This document shows, piece by piece, positions 48,475-58,277 of a stretch of 64,000 bases of DNA (positions are counted from its first letter, which is position 1; each line of letters opens with the position of its first letter). Source of the stretch: an uncultured Spartobacteria bacterium. Its GTDB lineage: Bacteria; Verrucomicrobiota; Verrucomicrobiia; Chthoniobacterales; JAATET01. The notes under the pieces are model-generated. The model was given only the letters and a program-made list of their open reading frames with translations, ran no database searches and was not told the DNA's origin. Position numbers and translations under genes: made by a program. The stretch lies in contig CALLUD010000010.1 of assembly GCA_938011325.1 (NCBI GenBank), positions 1 to 64,000 of the forward strand, written 5' to 3'.

Positions 48475-49800
48475 ATGGAGTTCTTCGTGCATGTCGTTCG
48501 CGGCGCGATTGGAATCATCGCCTTTCTCGGCATCGCCGTCCTTTTCAGCACGAATCGACGCGCCATCGACTGGCGACTTGTGGCCGGTGGCGTCGCGATT
48601 CAACTCGTCATCGCCCTGCTCGTCCTGCACGTCGGTCCGGTGCGCGCGGCATTCGACGCCGTGGGCAGCTTCTTCGTGCAACTCCTCGCGTTCACCAACG
48701 AGGGAACGCATTTGCTTTTCGGATGGTTCGCGGGACTCGCCGGCGGCAATGTGCCGAAACTCCCCTTCACCGAAGGCGGGCCGGTTTTCGCGCTCACCGT
48801 GCTGCCCAGCATCGTGTTCTTCGCGGCATTCTCCTCGTTGCTCTACCGCCTGGGCATCCTCCAGCGCATCGTTTACGCCATCGCCTGGGTGCTCTCGAAA
48901 ACGATGCGTCTCTCCGGCGCCGAGACGCTGAACGCTGCGGCAAACATTTTCGTCGGACAAACCGAGGCCCCTCTCCTCATCAAGCCCTACCTCGCAGGCA
49001 TGACCCGCTCGGAGCTTCTCGCGGTAATGGTCGGCGGCATGGCCACGATTGCCGGCGGCGTGATGGCCGCCTACATCACATTCCTTGGCGGCAACGACCC
49101 CGCGGCGCAGGCGCGCTGGGCCACACACCTGCTCACCGCATCGGTTCTCTCCGCACCGGCCGCATTGCTCACCGCAAAGATTCTCATGCCGCAGGTGGAG
49201 GAAATCGACCAACGGCTCCACCTCTACGATCAGCGCCCCGGCGCCAATCTGCTCGATGCCGTCGTCATTGGCACGACCGACGGCGTGAAACTCGCCATCA
49301 ATGTCGGCGCCATGCTGCTCGTCTTCACCGCGCTCGTGGCGATGGTCAACTGGATGCTCGCCAACTGGATCGGCTCATGGACCGGTCTGAATGGCTGGAT
49401 CGCCACCGTGACCAATGGCCGGTTCGATTCCCTCTCGCTCGAGCTTGCCTTCGGCCTGCTCGGCGCACCCCTCGCATGGCTGATGGGCGTCGACCCCGGT
49501 CACCTTCTGCACGCCGGCCGGCTGCTCGGCGAACGCACCGTGCTCAACGAATTCTACGCCTACGTCTCGATGAGCCAGCTCCAGGCCTCGGGCGAACTCA
49601 CGGACGAGCGCACATGCGCGATCCTCGCCTACGCCCTCTGCGGATTTTCGAATCTCGTCTCGATTGGAATCCAGGTCGGCGGCATCGGCGCACTTGCACC
49701 GGGACAGCGCGAGACCCTCGCGAAACTCGGCTGGCGCGCACTTCTCGGCAGCACCATCGCCTGCGCGCTCACCGCCTGTATTGCGGGAATGCTTCTCTAG
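48475..49800 (+). CDS. nupC: NupC-family concentrative nucleoside transporter
   Basis: The 441-aa protein has about ten membrane helices and the CNT signature region GQTEAPLLIKPYLAGMTRSE near 162-181, followed by MVGGMATIAGGVMAAYI. CNT proteins import nucleosides with protons or sodium. The C-terminal gate region (GFSNLVSIGIQVGGIGALAP) is also typical. The stop overlaps the convergent exonuclease/phosphatase gene within CTAG. The upstream leader contains the hairpin cluster. Confidence 0.93.
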   Translation: MEFFVHVVRGAIGIIAFLGIAVLFSTNRRAIDWRLVAGGVAIQLVIALLVLHVGPVRAAFDAVGSFFVQLLAFTNEGTHLLFGWFAGLAGGNVPKLPFTEGGPVFALTVLPSIVFFAAFSSLLYRLGILQRIVYAIAWVLSKTMRLSGAETLNAAANIFVGQTEAPLLIKPYLAGMTRSELLAVMVGGMATIAGGVMAAYITFLGGNDPAAQARWATHLLTASVLSAPAALLTAKILMPQVEEIDQRLHLYDQRPGANLLDAVVIGTTDGVKLAINVGAMLLVFTALVAMVNWMLANWIGSWTGLNGWIATVTNGRFDSLSLELAFGLLGAPLAWLMGVDPGHLLHAGRLLGERTVLNEFYAYVSMSQLQASGELTDERTCAILAYALCGFSNLVSIGIQVGGIGALAPGQRETLAKLGWRALLGSTIACALTACIAGMLL

Positions 49801-50639
49801 CGCAGCGACACCCGCGCAAGCACCGGCCAGTGGTCGGAGACGAACACATCCCCTCGCTTGACCACGAGGTAACTGCAGGAGTCGACCGTGACGTCAGGAT
49901 TCACGAAAATGTAATCGATCACGTTGGAGGGTCCGTTGTCGCGAAATCCATTGAACGTCGCGTCTCCACGCTCGCCGCGATCCGTCAGCGTCGCGGCTGA
50001 TTTCAACGGAATCGTCGCATCGCTGGTCATCGCCTGAACCACCGGTGAATCCGGCGTCGAGTTGAAATCCCCGGTGACCATCACCGGTAGATCCGTTCCC
50101 AGCTCCGCCAGTTTCGCCAAAATCAGTCGCACCCCCTCGCGCCTTGCCACATTGCCGATGTGGTCGAGATGTGTGTTTAGAAAGAAAAAACTCCGCCCCG
50201 TCTCCCGGTCCTTGAACACCGCCCACGTCGCAATGCGCGGACACGCAGCATCCCAGCCCATGCCCGGCGAATCCGGCGTTTCCGAAAGCCAGAAATGGCC
50301 GGAACGAATCAACTCCAGCCTGTCCCGACGATAAAAAATCGGCGCGAACTCCCCGGCCTTGTCGCCGTCATCACGTCCCACGCCCACCCACTCATATTCC
50401 GGCAACGCCTTCTTCAGATCCTGAATCTGCCCGATCAGCGCCTCCTGCAACCCGGCAAGGTCCACCGCGTTGTCTTTGAAAACCTCGGCGGCCATCTCCT
50501 TTCGATTTGGCCAGGCATTCGCGCCATCCTTTGCATTGTTATAGCGGAGGTTGAAGCTGAGCACGTTCAACGCCTCGCCACCGCACGCGACCGAACCAAA
50601 ACTCCACGCCGCCAGCGCGGCCAACAATACACGTCTCAT
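49797..50639 (-). CDS. exported endonuclease/exonuclease/phosphatase family protein
   Basis: The 280-aa protein starts with a signal peptide (about 1-20, ending near SVACGG, possibly a lipoprotein-type cysteine). Family motifs are LSFNLRYNN near 28-36, LAGLQEALIG with the metal-binding Glu near 62-71, FLNTHLDHIG near 155-164, TGDFNSTPDSPV near 190-201 and the terminal SDHWPVLARV. Substrate could be nucleic acid, phospholipid or sugar phosphate. Its start overlaps the gspF stop, so it ends the secretion operon and might be a secreted substrate. Confidence 0.92.
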   Translation of the reverse strand: MRRVLLAALAAWSFGSVACGGEALNVLSFNLRYNNAKDGANAWPNRKEMAAEVFKDNAVDLAGLQEALIGQIQDLKKALPEYEWVGVGRDDGDKAGEFAPIFYRRDRLELIRSGHFWLSETPDSPGMGWDAACPRIATWAVFKDRETGRSFFFLNTHLDHIGNVARREGVRLILAKLAELGTDLPVMVTGDFNSTPDSPVVQAMTSDATIPLKSAATLTDRGERGDATFNGFRDNGPSNVIDYIFVNPDVTVDSCSYLVVKRGDVFVSDHWPVLARVSLR

Positions 50640-51886
50640 TCGTTAAGTAATCTCGGTTTGAGGCTCGAGACCGAGGACAAAATGCCCATGATCATCGAAT
50701 AGGCCACGATTCCGACAAACAGCGCGACCATCATGATCGTGATCGGCTGAATGAGATTCGTGATTTGCGCGATGCGGTTCGAAAACTCCCGATCGAATCG
50801 TTTTGCACTCCGCTCCAGCGCGCCGGCGATGTCACCCGTTTGCTCGCCCACCGTGATCATGTCGATCATCAACGCGGGAAACACACCGGCCGCCTTCATT
50901 GCCGACGACAGCGAACTTCCCTCACCGACACGATCCGCCATCCGGTGGAGAATCTTGCGCAGATAGAGATTCGAAGTGGCGCGCTCGAGCAGGCTCAGGC
51001 CGTTGAGAAGCGTGACGCCGTTCGCCACCAGCGTCGACAGCGTCTGCGAAAACTCCGCGAAGAAACGTCCCTGCAGCACCGCGCCGACGAGCGGAATCCG
51101 TAGCTGGATGCAATCCCATTTGAAACGTCCCTCCGGCGTTCGCCGCCACGCCTCGAAACCGAGACCGATCAGCACCACGATCACGCACATGAGCCACCAC
51201 CAGGCGCCGACAAAATTGCTCACGCCGATCATCATGCGCGTCATGAACGGCAGCTTAGCCTGGCTCTTGCTCAGCAGCTCGGTGAGCTGCGGCAGGAGGA
51301 ACATCATGAAAATGATCATCAGCACGATGCCGGCCGAAAAGACGATGCTCGGATAAACCAACGCCATCGCGACGCGCTTCCGCAAATCGGTCATGATCGC
51401 GAAATACTCCGCCTGGCGTTTCAGGATGGTCGGCAGGGCGCCCGCGGCCTCACCCGCCGCAACCATGCTGCAAAACAGCTCCGAAAAACATTTCCCGCAC
51501 GAGCGAAGGGCGTTGGAAAAACTCACGCCGTCGCGCACCTGCTGCCTCAGATAGCTGGCCACCGGCTTGAGTTGCGACGTCTCACGCCGCGACTCGATCA
51601 CCCGCAAGGCCGGCTCCAGCTGCAGTCCGGAGTCGAGCATTTCGGAAAGTTCCTCGGTGAACGTGAGAAGCTGCGCGGCGGGCAACGCGCGAATCTTGCT
51701 CCCATCGGCGGACTTCACGCCGCGGTCCGCGTTCTGCAACGGCGCTCCGCTTCCGACTTCGATCGAGACGGGACGAAGCTTGCGCGCACGCAGCGTGTTG
51801 TAGGCCTCCGCCTTCGAGCGCGCCTCCAGCGTGCCCGTTTCAATTCCGCCCGACTCGTTCGCCGCCTTGAAAACGAACTGCTCCAT
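50636..51886 (-). CDS. gspF: type II secretion inner-membrane platform protein GspF
   Basis: The 416-aa protein has a cytoplasmic N-terminal region (VFKAANESGGIETGTLEARS) and two GspF domains with membrane helices near 170, 220 and 385. The motifs LPTILKRQAEYFAIMTDLRKRV and ALERSAKRFDREFSNRI are characteristic. It is the platform for pseudopilus assembly. The ATG overlaps the gspE stop (TAATG), and its stop overlaps the following enzyme gene. Confidence 0.95.
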   Translation of the reverse strand: MEQFVFKAANESGGIETGTLEARSKAEAYNTLRARKLRPVSIEVGSGAPLQNADRGVKSADGSKIRALPAAQLLTFTEELSEMLDSGLQLEPALRVIESRRETSQLKPVASYLRQQVRDGVSFSNALRSCGKCFSELFCSMVAAGEAAGALPTILKRQAEYFAIMTDLRKRVAMALVYPSIVFSAGIVLMIIFMMFLLPQLTELLSKSQAKLPFMTRMMIGVSNFVGAWWWLMCVIVVLIGLGFEAWRRTPEGRFKWDCIQLRIPLVGAVLQGRFFAEFSQTLSTLVANGVTLLNGLSLLERATSNLYLRKILHRMADRVGEGSSLSSAMKAAGVFPALMIDMITVGEQTGDIAGALERSAKRFDREFSNRIAQITNLIQPITIMMVALFVGIVAYSMIMGILSSVSSLKPRLLNE

Positions 51887-53616
51887 TACTCGTCAAGCGC
51901 CCTCACATCCTCCGCAGCCGTGACGCGCAGCACTTCCTCGACGGACGTCACGCCCTCAACGACGCGTTTCCAACCGTAATTGCGCAGCGAAACCATGCCC
52001 TGCTCCGCAGCCTTCTGCTTCAGCACGGACGTGGACGCCTTTTGCTGCACAAGCTCCTGAAGCTCCGGCGTCATGAGGCAGATCTCGTAGAGCGCCGTGC
52101 GTCCGCGGTAGCCGGTGCCGCGGCACGCATCGCATCCGCCGGGACCAAACGTCGAGCCCGCCCACTCCTTGGGAAAGCCGATGTGCTGGAGATACTGGGC
52201 GGAATGCGAATCGGCCGTGCGGCAATCGGGGCAAAGCCGTCGCACAAGACGCTGCGCGATGAACGCACGCACCGACGAGCCGATGAGGAACGGCTCCACC
52301 CCCATGTCGAGAAGGCGAATGATGCCGCCCACGGAATCGTTCGTATGGAGCGTGCTGAAAACGAGGTGACCGGTGAGCGCCGCGCGCACGGCGATTTCGG
52401 CCGTCTCGAGGTCGCGCATCTCACCGACCATGATGACATTCGGATCGCCACGCAGCACGCTGCGCAATGCCGTGGCGAAGGTGAGATTGATCTCGGGCTT
52501 CACCGCAATCTGAATCACGCCGGGCAGCTTGTGCTCCACGGGATCCTCGATCGTCACGATGCGGCGCTCCTTCGTGTTCAGCGACGAAAGGAACGTGTAA
52601 AGGCTCGTCGATTTGCCGCTTCCCGTCGGCCCCGTGACCAGCACGATGCCGTTCGGATTCTTCAACAGATCGCGAACGGTATTCTCCATCTGCTGATCGA
52701 GACCCAGCCTCGCGAAGTCGAATCGTTCCTGGCCGAGCAAGCGCAGACTGATGGTTTCGCCCGTGACCGACGGAATCGTAGCAACGCGCACGTCGATCGA
52801 CTCGCCACCGAACTCGAGATTGATGCGCCCGTCCTGCGGCACGCGACGCTCGGCGATGTCGAGGTTCGCCATGATCTTGATGCGCGAGAGCACCGACGCC
52901 TGGAGAAGTTTGATATTCTGCGGCACCGGCACCTCGTGCAGCACGCCGTCGATGCGGTAGCGAATGCGCAGATCGTTGCCGAGCGGCTCGACGTGAATGT
53001 CCGTCGCCCGCTCGACCAGCGCCTCGCGAATGATCTGGTTCACGAACTTCATCACCGAGGCCTCGGAGTCCTCGCTGTCGAGGACGTTCACCTCCTCCGC
53101 CGCGTCGAGATCAATCTCGCCGTCCTCGCGTCCCTCGAGGAGTTCCTCGAACGTCTCGGCGCCGACGCCGTATTGCTCGCGAATCGCTCCGACCACGAAC
53201 TTTCGCGTGCTGAACACGAATCGCACGCGGCCGGGAAATTGCTGGCGCACCGCAGCCCGGGCCGCATTGTCGAGCGGATCGTAGCCCGCAAGGGTGAGCT
53301 GCTCATCGCTCAGTCCGACGGCAACAAGGTGGTAGCGCAGCGCGAGGCGCGCGGGAAACGACTTCGCGAAATTCGGCGCACCCTCGGCGGGCGGCTCATA
53401 CCATTCCACGCCAAGCCGCTCGCAGAGCGCCTGCAGAAACGGCTTTTCCGGAAGTCCGTCGTTTTCCAGCACCGCGCGCACCACCGAGCGCTGCTGCTGC
53501 AATGCCTCGGAGGCCGCATCGATCAATGAGGAGTCGAGCGGAACCTTTGCCGCTTCCAGCGACTCCGACACGAGGTCGAGAATCGGATTTCCAATCGTGG
53601 GAAGCGTGGGCGTCAC
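51886..53616 (-). CDS. gspE: type II secretion ATPase GspE
   Basis: The 576-aa protein has an N-terminal MshEN-like domain and a C-terminal ATPase. Motifs are GPTGSGKSTSLYTFLSSL, the Asp box IVTIEDPVEHKLPGVIQI, NVIMVGEMRDLETAEIAVR and a zinc tetracysteine CPDC ... CDAC. It powers pseudopilus extension. It is clearly distinct from the two tandem ATPases at 11809-15166, giving three paralogues in one window. It lies 3 bp after gspD. Confidence 0.96.
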   Translation of the reverse strand: MTPTLPTIGNPILDLVSESLEAAKVPLDSSLIDAASEALQQQRSVVRAVLENDGLPEKPFLQALCERLGVEWYEPPAEGAPNFAKSFPARLALRYHLVAVGLSDEQLTLAGYDPLDNAARAAVRQQFPGRVRFVFSTRKFVVGAIREQYGVGAETFEELLEGREDGEIDLDAAEEVNVLDSEDSEASVMKFVNQIIREALVERATDIHVEPLGNDLRIRYRIDGVLHEVPVPQNIKLLQASVLSRIKIMANLDIAERRVPQDGRINLEFGGESIDVRVATIPSVTGETISLRLLGQERFDFARLGLDQQMENTVRDLLKNPNGIVLVTGPTGSGKSTSLYTFLSSLNTKERRIVTIEDPVEHKLPGVIQIAVKPEINLTFATALRSVLRGDPNVIMVGEMRDLETAEIAVRAALTGHLVFSTLHTNDSVGGIIRLLDMGVEPFLIGSSVRAFIAQRLVRRLCPDCRTADSHSAQYLQHIGFPKEWAGSTFGPGGCDACRGTGYRGRTALYEICLMTPELQELVQQKASTSVLKQKAAEQGMVSLRNYGWKRVVEGVTSVEEVLRVTAAEDVRALDE

Positions 53617-53619
53617 GAT

Positions 53620-55854
53620 CTACTGGACGAGTTCAGGTTTCGGATCGTTGACTCCCGGAAGCTCCGCGCGGCGAATCGGCGCCGGCTGATCAAACATGCC
53701 TTCCTTGAAGCTCGTGTTCGCGCGCTCGATGTAATTGACCTCCTTCAGCGCCACGTCGGAATCGACGATGAACGGCTGGATCATGATGATGAGCTCGCGC
53801 CGCGTAACGCCTTTTTGGGTCGTGCCGAAAAAGTAGCCGAGTCCCGGGATGTCCTTGAGAAACGGAATGCCGGTCTGCAAGCGCGTTTCCTCGTCGCTGA
53901 TCAAGCCGCCAAGCACGATCGTGCTGCGATTGGGAACGGTGACCGTCGTGTTCAGCACCTGCGTGCCGATGACCGGCACCTGGTTGCCCGAAATCTCCCG
54001 GTTCTCCTGCAGGTTGTCGTTCTTCTGCTTGATGTTCAGCGTGACCTCGTGGTTCGAGTTGATCAACGGTCGCACCTCGAGCTCGAGCACGACGTTCTTG
54101 TAATCGATGTTCGATGCGATCGAATTGCCGAGCGTGTTCACGTTGTTCACGTCGATTGCGGAGGTGAGCGTGCTCGTCGGGACCGGCACCTGCTGACCCG
54201 AGGCAATGACCGCCGACTGTCCGTTGGCCGTGTAAACCGTGGGCGCGGAGATCACCTCGAATTTGTTCGTGCTGTCGAGGGCGCGAACGAGAAAGTCCAC
54301 CGAGTTTCCAATCGCGCCAAAGACGGTCAGGCCCGACAGCGCGGGAATCGCCGCCGTGGCGGCCTCCGCGGCGGTGGCAACCACATCGTCTGTGCCGGGA
54401 ACGATGTCGAACGAGCCGTTGCGATAGGCGAGCAGATTGCTGATGTCCGACGCCGACCCGCTGCCGAGAAACTTCACGTCGCCGGCCTTGATGAGGTAAT
54501 CGACGCCAAACTCGATGTTGTCGCCGAGCGTGAGCTGGCCGATCACGCATTTCAGGTAAACCTGCTTCGGTCGCTGGTCGAGCATCGAGAGCACCTGCCG
54601 TGCCTTCTCACGCGACTCCGGCGGACCAAACACAATGATCTTGTTCACGCTGCGGTCGGCAATGATGCGCGAGTTGCCGACGATCACCGATTGCGGGGCC
54701 GTGTCCTGAGCCTGAAAAGTCGTGTTTCCCGAAAGGCTCACTCCACCGCTGCCACCGAGTGAATTCGAACCGAATCCACTGTCGTTGAAATCGTTCGACC
54801 GGTTGCTTCCGCCACCCTGATTGTTGTTCTCGCCGCCGACAATCTCGGGCTTGCCGCTCTTCTCGTCGTCGCCCTCGACCAGCAGATTGGCGAGCACCGG
54901 CAACACCTCCTCGGCGCGAACGAAGCGAAGCGGAATCTCCAGCGGCTCTTCGAAACCGACACCCATGTCGAGATTCTCGATGATCGACGAGATGGTCGGC
55001 ATGCGGCTCTCCGGCGCGGAAACGATCACGCGATTCGTGCGCGTGTCCGCGAAAATCTGGATCTTTTGCGGCAGCGAAGAAACAAACTGGCCGGGCGAGG
55101 AAGCGTCCGGAGCCTGCACCGGCTGACCGTTTTCGTCCGTCACCTGGGGTTGCGGGGGCACGCTGCCGGGCTGTGCGGGCGAGCTTTCATCCGGCTTCTC
55201 GAACATTTCCTTCAAAATCTCCGCGACCTTTTCGGCATTCGCCCGCTCGAGCACGAAAAACTCGGTGATGGTTCGCGCGCCTTCCACGTCGATCACGTTC
55301 TTCAGCGCGATGAGACGACGCACCAGCGTCGACGTTTCCGTGATGACCAGCGCATTCACGTTCGGGACGGCGACAATGGATCCCAGATTTGGCCGCACCT
55401 GCACATATTGATTGAAGATGGTCAGGGCGTCCTCGCTCTTGAGGTAGCGGAACGGCATGAAGTAACTGACAATTTCCTCCTTTTCGGGCAGTTGCTCCGG
55501 GTTTGTGTAAAGCGGCACCCCTTCGCTCTTCGCCTGCTTTCCGGTGCCCAGCAGCTTCGCGGTCTTGTCGTCCACATTGACGATCGAAAATCCGTTCAAA
55601 AGCAGCGCCGACTCCAGCAGGGCGATCGCCTGATCCCGTGGAATCTGGCCCGGCACGACGATGGAGAGCTTTCCAACTCCGGCCAGATTCGCATCGCGAA
55701 TCAGCGTCTTTCCCGAAAGCATTTCGTAGAGATTGGCGACCTCGGTGACGTCGTTTCCGGGCAACTGAACGTGGACCATGTCGTTGTTCGTCTGAGCCGG
55801 AAGATTCAGTGGCAGCGCGAACAACGCGAGAAGGAGGAGAACGCGGGGAAGCAT
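53620..55854 (-). CDS. gspD: type II secretion outer-membrane secretin GspD
   Basis: From ATG at 55854 the protein is 744 aa with a signal peptide (LPRVLLLLALFALPLNLPAQ). N0/N1-type repeats follow (NDMVHVQLPGNDVTEVANLY; IVAVPNVNALVITET). The C-terminal secretin domain includes VPVIGTQVLNTTVTVPN and STIVLGGLISDEETR, then IPFLKDIPGLGYFFG. Secretins form the outer-membrane channel. An asparagine/glycine-rich spacer lies in the middle (about 350-385). A longer upstream frame lies inside the preceding gene and is not used. Confidence 0.96.
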   Translation of the reverse strand: MLPRVLLLLALFALPLNLPAQTNNDMVHVQLPGNDVTEVANLYEMLSGKTLIRDANLAGVGKLSIVVPGQIPRDQAIALLESALLLNGFSIVNVDDKTAKLLGTGKQAKSEGVPLYTNPEQLPEKEEIVSYFMPFRYLKSEDALTIFNQYVQVRPNLGSIVAVPNVNALVITETSTLVRRLIALKNVIDVEGARTITEFFVLERANAEKVAEILKEMFEKPDESSPAQPGSVPPQPQVTDENGQPVQAPDASSPGQFVSSLPQKIQIFADTRTNRVIVSAPESRMPTISSIIENLDMGVGFEEPLEIPLRFVRAEEVLPVLANLLVEGDDEKSGKPEIVGGENNNQGGGSNRSNDFNDSGFGSNSLGGSGGVSLSGNTTFQAQDTAPQSVIVGNSRIIADRSVNKIIVFGPPESREKARQVLSMLDQRPKQVYLKCVIGQLTLGDNIEFGVDYLIKAGDVKFLGSGSASDISNLLAYRNGSFDIVPGTDDVVATAAEAATAAIPALSGLTVFGAIGNSVDFLVRALDSTNKFEVISAPTVYTANGQSAVIASGQQVPVPTSTLTSAIDVNNVNTLGNSIASNIDYKNVVLELEVRPLINSNHEVTLNIKQKNDNLQENREISGNQVPVIGTQVLNTTVTVPNRSTIVLGGLISDEETRLQTGIPFLKDIPGLGYFFGTTQKGVTRRELIIMIQPFIVDSDVALKEVNYIERANTSFKEGMFDQPAPIRRAELPGVNDPKPELVQ

Positions 55855-55858
55855 GAAG

Positions 55859-56497
55859 TTATTTCTGGATATTGACGGGCGGACGGATGATCCGCTTTGC
55901 CGCGTTGGGCGGCGTGGGCGCGGGATTGCCATTGTTGGGTGGCGGTGGAACCGCGGCGCCCGTCGGCCGCATCGGAGGCGTCTGCGGGGCGGTTCCCTGC
56001 AACGGGCGAACAATCTGCGGCTCCGTCGCCGGAGTGGTCGAGGCGTCCGCGGTGGGCTGCGGAATGGCCATGTGTGCGCTCACCTGGAACACCGATGGAT
56101 CGAACGAGAGGGAGGCCTGCTCCGTCCCCTGGCGGATCGTCACGGCGGAATTGCGAGCATCCTCGTTCACGACAATGGAAACCACTTCGAGGCCTTCGCC
56201 ATTGGGCTCGCCGGCCACTACCGTAAGCGGCAGAAGCGAACGCTTGTCCCGCAGAAACACGACGGGCTTGCCCGCGACCTCAGCGATGCCGGTCAGCGCA
56301 TATTTCGCCGCGAGTCCGGCGGAATCCTCGACGGCCTTCGTCTCCACGATAAAAGGCGAGCGTTCCCAGATCGTGGAAAATTCCTCCACGGGCGGCAGCT
56401 CGGGCGCAAAAACATCCGTGCCGGAATCCGCGAAGATGCCTGCAGGGCTCATTCCCACCACGAGCAGGAACGTCGAAATGAAAGTGCGCAAACTCAT
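55859..56497 (-). CDS. exported GspC-like protein with Pro-rich tail
   Basis: The 212-aa protein has a signal peptide (residues 1-23). A compact domain with FSTIWERSPFIVETKAV, AAKYALTGIAEVAGKPV and VVFLRDKRSLLPL follows, then a proline- and asparagine-rich tail from about 145. The pattern W-x-x-SPF followed by YALTGI resembles the periplasmic homology region of GspC/PilP-type proteins that bind the secretin N0 domain. It sits just before gspD, as gspC does. The identification is by layout and weak motif similarity. Confidence 0.72.
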   Translation of the reverse strand: MSLRTFISTFLLVVGMSPAGIFADSGTDVFAPELPPVEEFSTIWERSPFIVETKAVEDSAGLAAKYALTGIAEVAGKPVVFLRDKRSLLPLTVVAGEPNGEGLEVVSIVVNEDARNSAVTIRQGTEQASLSFDPSVFQVSAHMAIPQPTADASTTPATEPQIVRPLQGTAPQTPPMRPTGAAVPPPPNNGNPAPTPPNAAKRIIRPPVNIQK

Positions 56498-57036
56498 GGA
56501 GAAACGGCCATTTCGCTGGTCGTGAAGACCTTCCCCAAGACAACGTTAAGTTCCATCGTATTGCCGTCCTCCGCCTTCTTCAACGTGAATTTCCTCAGGA
56601 ACTGATCATCTCCGGGCTTCTGGACGGAGTAAATCCAGCGCGTCATCGCCTCGAGCGAGCCCTTCATGTCCAGCTCGATGAGCGTCGTGACGAGCTGTCC
56701 GGAACGCTCGAGCGGCAGGAGAGTGTTCCGCGTGAGGGTAAGCCCGTGCCGTTCGACCGACGACCGGACGGTTTCGGTAAATTCCGGACCCGAGCGCTGT
56801 TCGTTGAAGACCTCCAGCGGGTGCTCGACGAGCCATTGCTTGCGCGCCATCCAGTAGGGCTTCTCCTCGAGGAGCAGGCGGACCTGTGCATTCTCGGCCT
56901 TGAGCCGCGCGACGGTCATCTTGGAAGCCCGAATCTGCTGCGCGATCCAGCGCACACCGATCAGGTTCGCCGCGAGAAACACGACAGTGGCGAGAACGGT
57001 CGCGAGCATGCGCTCCTTGGGAGTCAGCGCTCTCAT
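56494..57036 (-). CDS. gspM: GspM/PilO-like inner-membrane protein
   Basis: The 180-aa protein has a cytoplasmic N-terminus, one membrane segment (about 12-32), a coiled-coil (QIRASKMTVARLKAENAQVR) and a ferredoxin-like periplasmic region with SLEAMTRWIYSVQK near 130-143. This is the GspM/PilO layout. It overlaps gspL upstream (ATGA) and the GspC-like gene downstream. With GspL it would form the assembly platform. Confidence 0.82.
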   Translation of the reverse strand: MRALTPKERMLATVLATVVFLAANLIGVRWIAQQIRASKMTVARLKAENAQVRLLLEEKPYWMARKQWLVEHPLEVFNEQRSGPEFTETVRSSVERHGLTLTRNTLLPLERSGQLVTTLIELDMKGSLEAMTRWIYSVQKPGDDQFLRKFTLKKAEDGNTMELNVVLGKVFTTSEMAVSP

Positions 57037-58277
57037 GGCGTCGTCCCCTCCGCAGCCAGCGCACCGATCTCCGGCAGAATCTGACCCTTCATTCGAAAAC
57101 TCGCGACCCCGGTTTGCTTGAGGGTCGGGAGCGCGTTATCCCACGTAATGTTGGCCAGCTCCTCCGATTTCTCGACCGCCTCGTAAAAGGAGGCGGCGAG
57201 CGGGTAGTTGTCCGCCTCCCCTTCAATCCAGATCTGGTCGCCCTCGATGCTGAACTTCGTAAGCCGGATCCCGCTCGCGGGAAGGGCCGCGACCACGTTG
57301 CGCAGAATCTCGAGCGGATACGTGTCGGTCTCGGCGGTCGGCGCGATCATGCTCCATTCCCGGGCGATCGACTCGAACGTCGCCACCTCGGCATTCAGCG
57401 CCTTCGACTCCGCGAGGAGTCGCGATGCCTGGAACTTCAGATACCCGAAATACGCGCCAAACACGACGATCAACGCGACGTAAGCCGCCGCCACCGCGAG
57501 CACCAGCGTGCGCACCCGCTCGCGCTGCGCCCTTGCCGCGCTGGCCTGCACGGCCTGTGGGGGACGCCATTCAAACTTCGCCCGTTCCAGCACCGGCAGG
57601 GGTTCGATCACCGCTTCCGACGAAGCCGTCCAGCCGGACGGAGCCACCCGGGCGGCCGCAAGGCCCTCGACCCAGCTAATAACTTTTAACGGTCCGGAAA
57701 GAATGCCCTCGCCCTGAAGTCGCAATGCCATCAGGCCAATCCAGGTCCGCATTTCGTCGGCTCCCGCATCGCGATCGATCGTCTCCCAGTAAACGACATC
57801 ATTTCCCCGCCTGAACGCCGCGACGATGTCGCCTTCCTCCCGCCAGAGCGTCACCGAATCCGCCGGCAACGGAAGCAGAAAGGGCGATGCTTCGAATCGC
57901 TCCGTTCCATCGATGGCCGGCTCCTCGGGCCACTCCCCGGGAAACGCGGCCGCCACCACGAGCGTGCGCGCTTCCTCCGGGCGAAGCCGCAACGTGATTC
58001 CGTCGGCCCCCTGCCCGCGCGGCAAAAGGCCCCTCAGATCGAGTTCCAGACGCGCCGCCTCGACGACCAGTGATTCGTCATTCCCTTCGATCCACAACGC
58101 CGACGCGATCACACGCCGCGCGGGAACGGCAATGATCCGCCGTGCTTCCGTGACAAGCGGATCACCAATTCCGCCCAACCGCTGCGCAGCTCCGCCATCA
58201 GGCGCGAGTTTCCACGCCTGCCAGACATCATCGTAAAGCCGGAGGACCACCTCCGCTGCGGGACCGCGTCGATTCAT
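57033..58277 (-). CDS. gspL: GspL-like protein (PilM-N type)
   Basis: From ATG at 58277 the protein is 414 aa. The N-terminal half is an actin-like cytoplasmic domain. A membrane segment lies near 255-275 and a coiled-coil plus periplasmic ferredoxin-like domain near 280-400 (LAASGIRLTKFSIEGDQIW-type strand). GspL links the ATPase to the platform. The ATG overlaps the gspK stop (ATGA); an in-frame TTG at 58289 is less likely. Confidence 0.82.
   Translation of the reverse strand: MNRRGPAAEVVLRLYDDVWQAWKLAPDGGAAQRLGGIGDPLVTEARRIIAVPARRVIASALWIEGNDESLVVEAARLELDLRGLLPRGQGADGITLRLRPEEARTLVVAAAFPGEWPEEPAIDGTERFEASPFLLPLPADSVTLWREEGDIVAAFRRGNDVVYWETIDRDAGADEMRTWIGLMALRLQGEGILSGPLKVISWVEGLAAARVAPSGWTASSEAVIEPLPVLERAKFEWRPPQAVQASAARAQRERVRTLVLAVAAAYVALIVVFGAYFGYLKFQASRLLAESKALNAEVATFESIAREWSMIAPTAETDTYPLEILRNVVAALPASGIRLTKFSIEGDQIWIEGEADNYPLAASFYEAVEKSEELANITWDNALPTLKQTGVASFRMKGQILPEIGALAAEGTTP

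Noticed and set aside
47977..49221. 414-aa minus-strand frame opposite nupC and its leader
   Set aside because: Antisense to a clear transporter and in a different frame from the 72-aa gene; charged low-complexity product.
52042..53529. 495-aa plus-strand frame opposite gspE
   Set aside because: Antisense shadow; gspE motifs are on the minus strand.
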